This document shows positions 37,548-39,707 of a stretch of DNA of 39,707 nt, piece after piece. The stretch's first letter is position 1. Each line of letters opens with the position of its first letter. Location: the IMG/VR virus record IMGVR_UViG_3300042504_000295, positions 1-39,707 of that record, one strand, 5' to 3'. The translations under genes were made by a program, and so were the position numbers. Under the pieces are notes generated by a model. It did not search any database. It was not told the origin of the DNA and saw only the letters and a program-made list of their open reading frames with translations. Origin of the DNA: a virus.

Positions 37548-39073
37548 CACGAACCCATCCATGAATTTGTGGCAGCACCGTTTTGAGCGTTGCGCCTAGT
37601 GAGTGGTTGCTCAGTGTACTCTCTGTGAGCCACAGGGAACGCGAAAGTCACGCAAATGGCGTCAGCAGCATCGGGTGACGCCAAGCCACGGGCTTTCATG
37701 TCCTTCTTGCTCTCCAGAAAAATCGTACCTCTTGAATCAGGCTTGATCATAGGCGAAACCAGATCAGTCTTCAAGAACCTGTCCTTTGGAATGCTGGCAG
37801 ATCTCAGCCAATCTTTCATCTTGCCCCACATCTCAGCACGCTTATTGCCGTACATGATGGGGTTCGCACTCTTGTTGCCAAAGTTGACACCCTTGATCTT
37901 GTACCGCTGCTCTTTCAGCCGGTCAACAATGCCAGCGCCAAGACCTCCCTCATCAATCACCACCAGGGCAGGCTTGAACTCCTCAATGGCCTCAATGATG
38001 TGTCCCACCACCGTCATGGTGTCATCCCCTCGATGCCGGTCAATGCGCACAATGTCACGGCCCTGCCTGATGGCAATCACCGTGGCATCTGCTCCAAACC
38101 TAGCTGGGTCAACTCCAATGATGATCGGCGCTGTCTGGTCCTTGTACTTAGACCTGCCCATCGCTTCATCCACAATGTTTGACGGAATGAACTGGTCGTC
38201 ACCAGCGTTCGGGAACTGCCCGTAAACCTCGACGTGAGCCTGGCTGCTGTCTGGTCCATACTCGTCAATGATGTTCTGGTACACAGCCTTGTCAGTGCCT
38301 TCCACCGTCCGGGCATCCACCACCTTGGTGTTCCAGAAATCCCTCTTGCTGTGAAAGGTTTCGTAGAAGTACCCCGTGTTTCGCCGTGGGTTGGAAAAAG
38401 CCAGCCACAAGCGATTAGGTGTGTTTTCGGTAAAGAATCCAGCAGTCACTGCCCAGATGCTGTCCTCAATACCGGATGCTTCGTCGAAGATCACCATCAC
38501 ACCATCAAAGTTGTGAACTCCAGCATAGGCATCTGGGTTTTCGGCTGACCACAGCCTGCCCTCAACAGCCCAATAGCGTGTGCCTTTTTTCAGGTCTTTT
38601 TCCACCAGCTCAGTGAGCCAGTTGGCAGGGGTGATCTTGGTCGCCGCAACTTCAAACCAGTGGCTGTTAATGCTCATCGCCAACCACTTGGTGATCTCGG
38701 CCCATGTCACCGCACGAAGCTGCGACTCTGAGTTGGCCGAAATGATGGTGGTCGAGCCAATCCTGGTGGACAGCATCCAGATGGTGAGCCACGACACCAG
38801 TGCAGACTTGCCAATACCACGGCCAGAAGACACAGCATTGCGCAGTGTCTCAAAGTCTATGCGGCCACCCTGGCGCTTGATGTGCTCAGTGATCTCACGC
38901 AGCACCTCCCTCTGCCACTTCCTTGGCCCCTTGAAGTTCGCCAGTGGCGTGTTCTCTTGGCCCCAAGGAAAAGCAAACAGCACAAAGGCTTCGGGGTCAT
39001 CGGCAATCGCCGGTGTCCACAGCGTTGCCATTAACTCCTGTTCGTCTTCGGGCTTGTAGATGGTGGTTTGCAT
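37547..39073 (-). CDS. terL: Terminase large subunit (right copy)
   Basis: A 508-residue TerL with the same Walker A (GRGIGKS), Walker B (VMVIFDE) and nuclease residues (VDPARFGAD, IDEGG, SPDAADAI) as the left copy. The two differ at about a fifth of positions, spread over the protein, with changes concentrated before the shared C-terminal SWMGS. All catalytic residues are kept, so both encode functional enzymes. No TerS gene precedes it; a plus-strand gene starts 29 bases away. Confidence 0.97.
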   Translation of the reverse strand: MQTTIYKPEDEQELMATLWTPAIADDPEAFVLFAFPWGQENTPLANFKGPRKWQREVLREITEHIKRQGGRIDFETLRNAVSSGRGIGKSALVSWLTIWMLSTRIGSTTIISANSESQLRAVTWAEITKWLAMSINSHWFEVAATKITPANWLTELVEKDLKKGTRYWAVEGRLWSAENPDAYAGVHNFDGVMVIFDEASGIEDSIWAVTAGFFTENTPNRLWLAFSNPRRNTGYFYETFHSKRDFWNTKVVDARTVEGTDKAVYQNIIDEYGPDSSQAHVEVYGQFPNAGDDQFIPSNIVDEAMGRSKYKDQTAPIIIGVDPARFGADATVIAIRQGRDIVRIDRHRGDDTMTVVGHIIEAIEEFKPALVVIDEGGLGAGIVDRLKEQRYKIKGVNFGNKSANPIMYGNKRAEMWGKMKDWLRSASIPKDRFLKTDLVSPMIKPDSRGTIFLESKKDMKARGLASPDAADAICVTFAFPVAHREYTEQPLTRRNAQNGAATNSWMGS

Positions 39074-39101
39074 TTATCTAGCGTTTTGATAGAATGGAGC
39101 C

Positions 39102-39308
39102 ATGATTCTATCTCCAATTGTCAACACCGACATCAAGATGCCAAAGCAAATGCTTGACGCACTTGGCTTGCATGAAACCAGGTGCGTTGTCACCGGCGTA
39201 AGCGTTGTCACCGAAGAATCGGTGCGGGCATTCCTGTCTGCTCGGTACGGTGAAAAATTCGCCAGCAAATTTAACCCCAAATTCCTGTTCAGTATCCCAG
39301 GCGCTTGA
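39102..39308 (+). CDS. Small protein, 68 residues, divergent from terL
   Basis: The product MILSPIVNTDIKMPKQMLDA has a hydrophobic strand, a helix with Q-M-L-D-A-L-G-L-H, then a beta-helix unit (V-V-T-G-V-S-V-V-T-E-E-S-V-R-A-F-L). TGGAG precedes the ATG. It has no counterpart in the left copy of the locus. It overlaps the end of the converging partial gene by 20 bases. No family is recognised. Confidence 0.5.
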   Translation: MILSPIVNTDIKMPKQMLDALGLHETRCVVTGVSVVTEESVRAFLSARYGEKFASKFNPKFLFSIPGA

Positions 39309-39707
39309 GCAACTGGTTGGTGATGACTCCCGCGTAAGGGTGCATTTGCATCGCCCTTAAATCTGATGCCCTCGGATTTTTTGGGTCCGGTATGCCACGG
39401 CCTTGAACCACTTGCGGCAACAACTCAAACACATTGACATCTTCAGCCAAGGTGCCAATGCCCTGACCCGGCACCCCACCTGGGTACGCCGGATGCGTCG
39501 ATCTCAACAACGGGCTTCCAGCAAAGATCTCACCCACGTTCATCACACCACCCTCTTGCGCAGCCAATTGCGCAGGGTCAGACACGGCCAACCTTGCGCC
39601 ACCAATGTTCAGACCTCCAGTATTGCGGAAATTGGTGTCCATCATATTTTTCACGGCCTTGCGCACCTTGTCTGGCGCATCGCGGAACTGCTGCACACTG
39701 GCCGGAT
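39289..39707 (-). CDS. C-terminal part of an unknown gene, cut by window edge
   Basis: The frame stays open to the right window edge, so only the last 139 residues are seen, ending H-P-Y-A-G-V-I-T-N-Q-L-L-K-R-L-G-Y. Visible blocks are DKVRKAVKNMMDTNFRNTGG, SDPAQLAAQEGGVMNVGEIF and a proline/glycine-rich middle (HPAYPGGVPGQG). A GTG at 39696 could serve as a start, but the coding frame continues beyond it. The family is not recognised. Nothing similar exists elsewhere in the window. Confidence 0.6.
   Translation of the reverse strand, partial: PASVQQFRDAPDKVRKAVKNMMDTNFRNTGGLNIGGARLAVSDPAQLAAQEGGVMNVGEIFAGSPLLRSTHPAYPGGVPGQGIGTLAEDVNVFELLPQVVQGRGIPDPKNPRASDLRAMQMHPYAGVITNQLLKRLGY

Larger units (their letters stand above)
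36589..39073. repeat. Right copy of the diverged duplicated segment
   Basis: Corresponds to 1-2926, with offset 36588 at the start. The first 123 bases are identical; the first difference is at 36712 (left 124). The HNH gene of the left copy is missing here, and similarity ends at the terminase start codon, beyond which the two sides carry unrelated genes. Confidence 0.9.

Noticed and set aside
1-39707. Temperate lifestyle with integrase, attachment site or repressor
   Set aside because: No integrase, excisionase or classical repressor could be recognised; the small unknown proteins do not justify such a claim.
1-39707. tRNA genes
   Set aside because: No cloverleaf-like segment was noticed by eye in intergenic DNA, and the gaps are mostly too short; a dedicated search was not possible.

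Overview
The window looks like an almost complete genome of a P22-like, short-tailed, double-stranded DNA bacteriophage, probably a metagenomic or uncultured isolate from a Gram-negative (perhaps betaproteobacterial, freshwater) host. The host is inferred only from base composition, sigma70-like promoters and gene style. The head and tail set (P22-type portal, scaffold, coat, gp4-like and gp10-like tail factors, three ejection-protein candidates) supports a podovirus. I see no integrase, repressor, RNA polymerase or reverse transcriptase, so a lytic life with host RNA polymerase is the simplest reading.

Coordinates 1-123 are identical to 36589-36711, and the similarity continues in diverged form through the terminase (1-2926 against 36589-39073). 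The natural unit is therefore about 36,588 bp, circular or circularly permuted, and the right 3.1 kb is a second, divergent version of portal start-groES-three small basic proteins-terminase. The two versions differ: the left one carries an HNH endonuclease gene between the large terminase and the next gene, and has a small-terminase candidate upstream. The right one has neither, and upstream of its terminase lie an unrelated plus-strand gene and a truncated gene.

Layout, read on the circle: (a) 3394-4026 is a divergent control region packed with 9-bp repeats matching or resembling DnaA boxes (TGTGGACAA / TTGTCCACA), palindromes and a near-consensus promoter; it is the best candidate for an origin or operator array. 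(b) 4027-6308, plus strand, is an early operon of small overlapping genes, two of them tiny membrane peptides, ending in a bidirectional terminator. (c) 13528-6333, minus strand, is the replication operon: Cas4/AddB-like nuclease, Enc34-type ssDNA-binding protein, family A DNA polymerase, PP-loop/PAPS-reductase-like protein, primase-helicase. (d) 13629-17585, plus strand, is a second operon with a VRR-NUC nuclease, a SNF2-like helicase and many small proteins. (e) The late operon runs on the minus strand from TerS (3393) leftwards through TerL, HNH, small basic proteins and GroES, across the circle junction to the portal (36723), then adsorption proteins, scaffold, coat, decoration, tail and ejection proteins, and ends with a holin/endolysin cassette at 17573.

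The early genes would act first, the two replication operons would copy the genome from the control region, and the late operon would build heads around a portal, fill them with the terminase, attach the short tail and tailspike, and lyse the cell with an M15 peptidase. A phage-encoded GroES inside the packaging operon may help fold the coat or portal through host GroEL.
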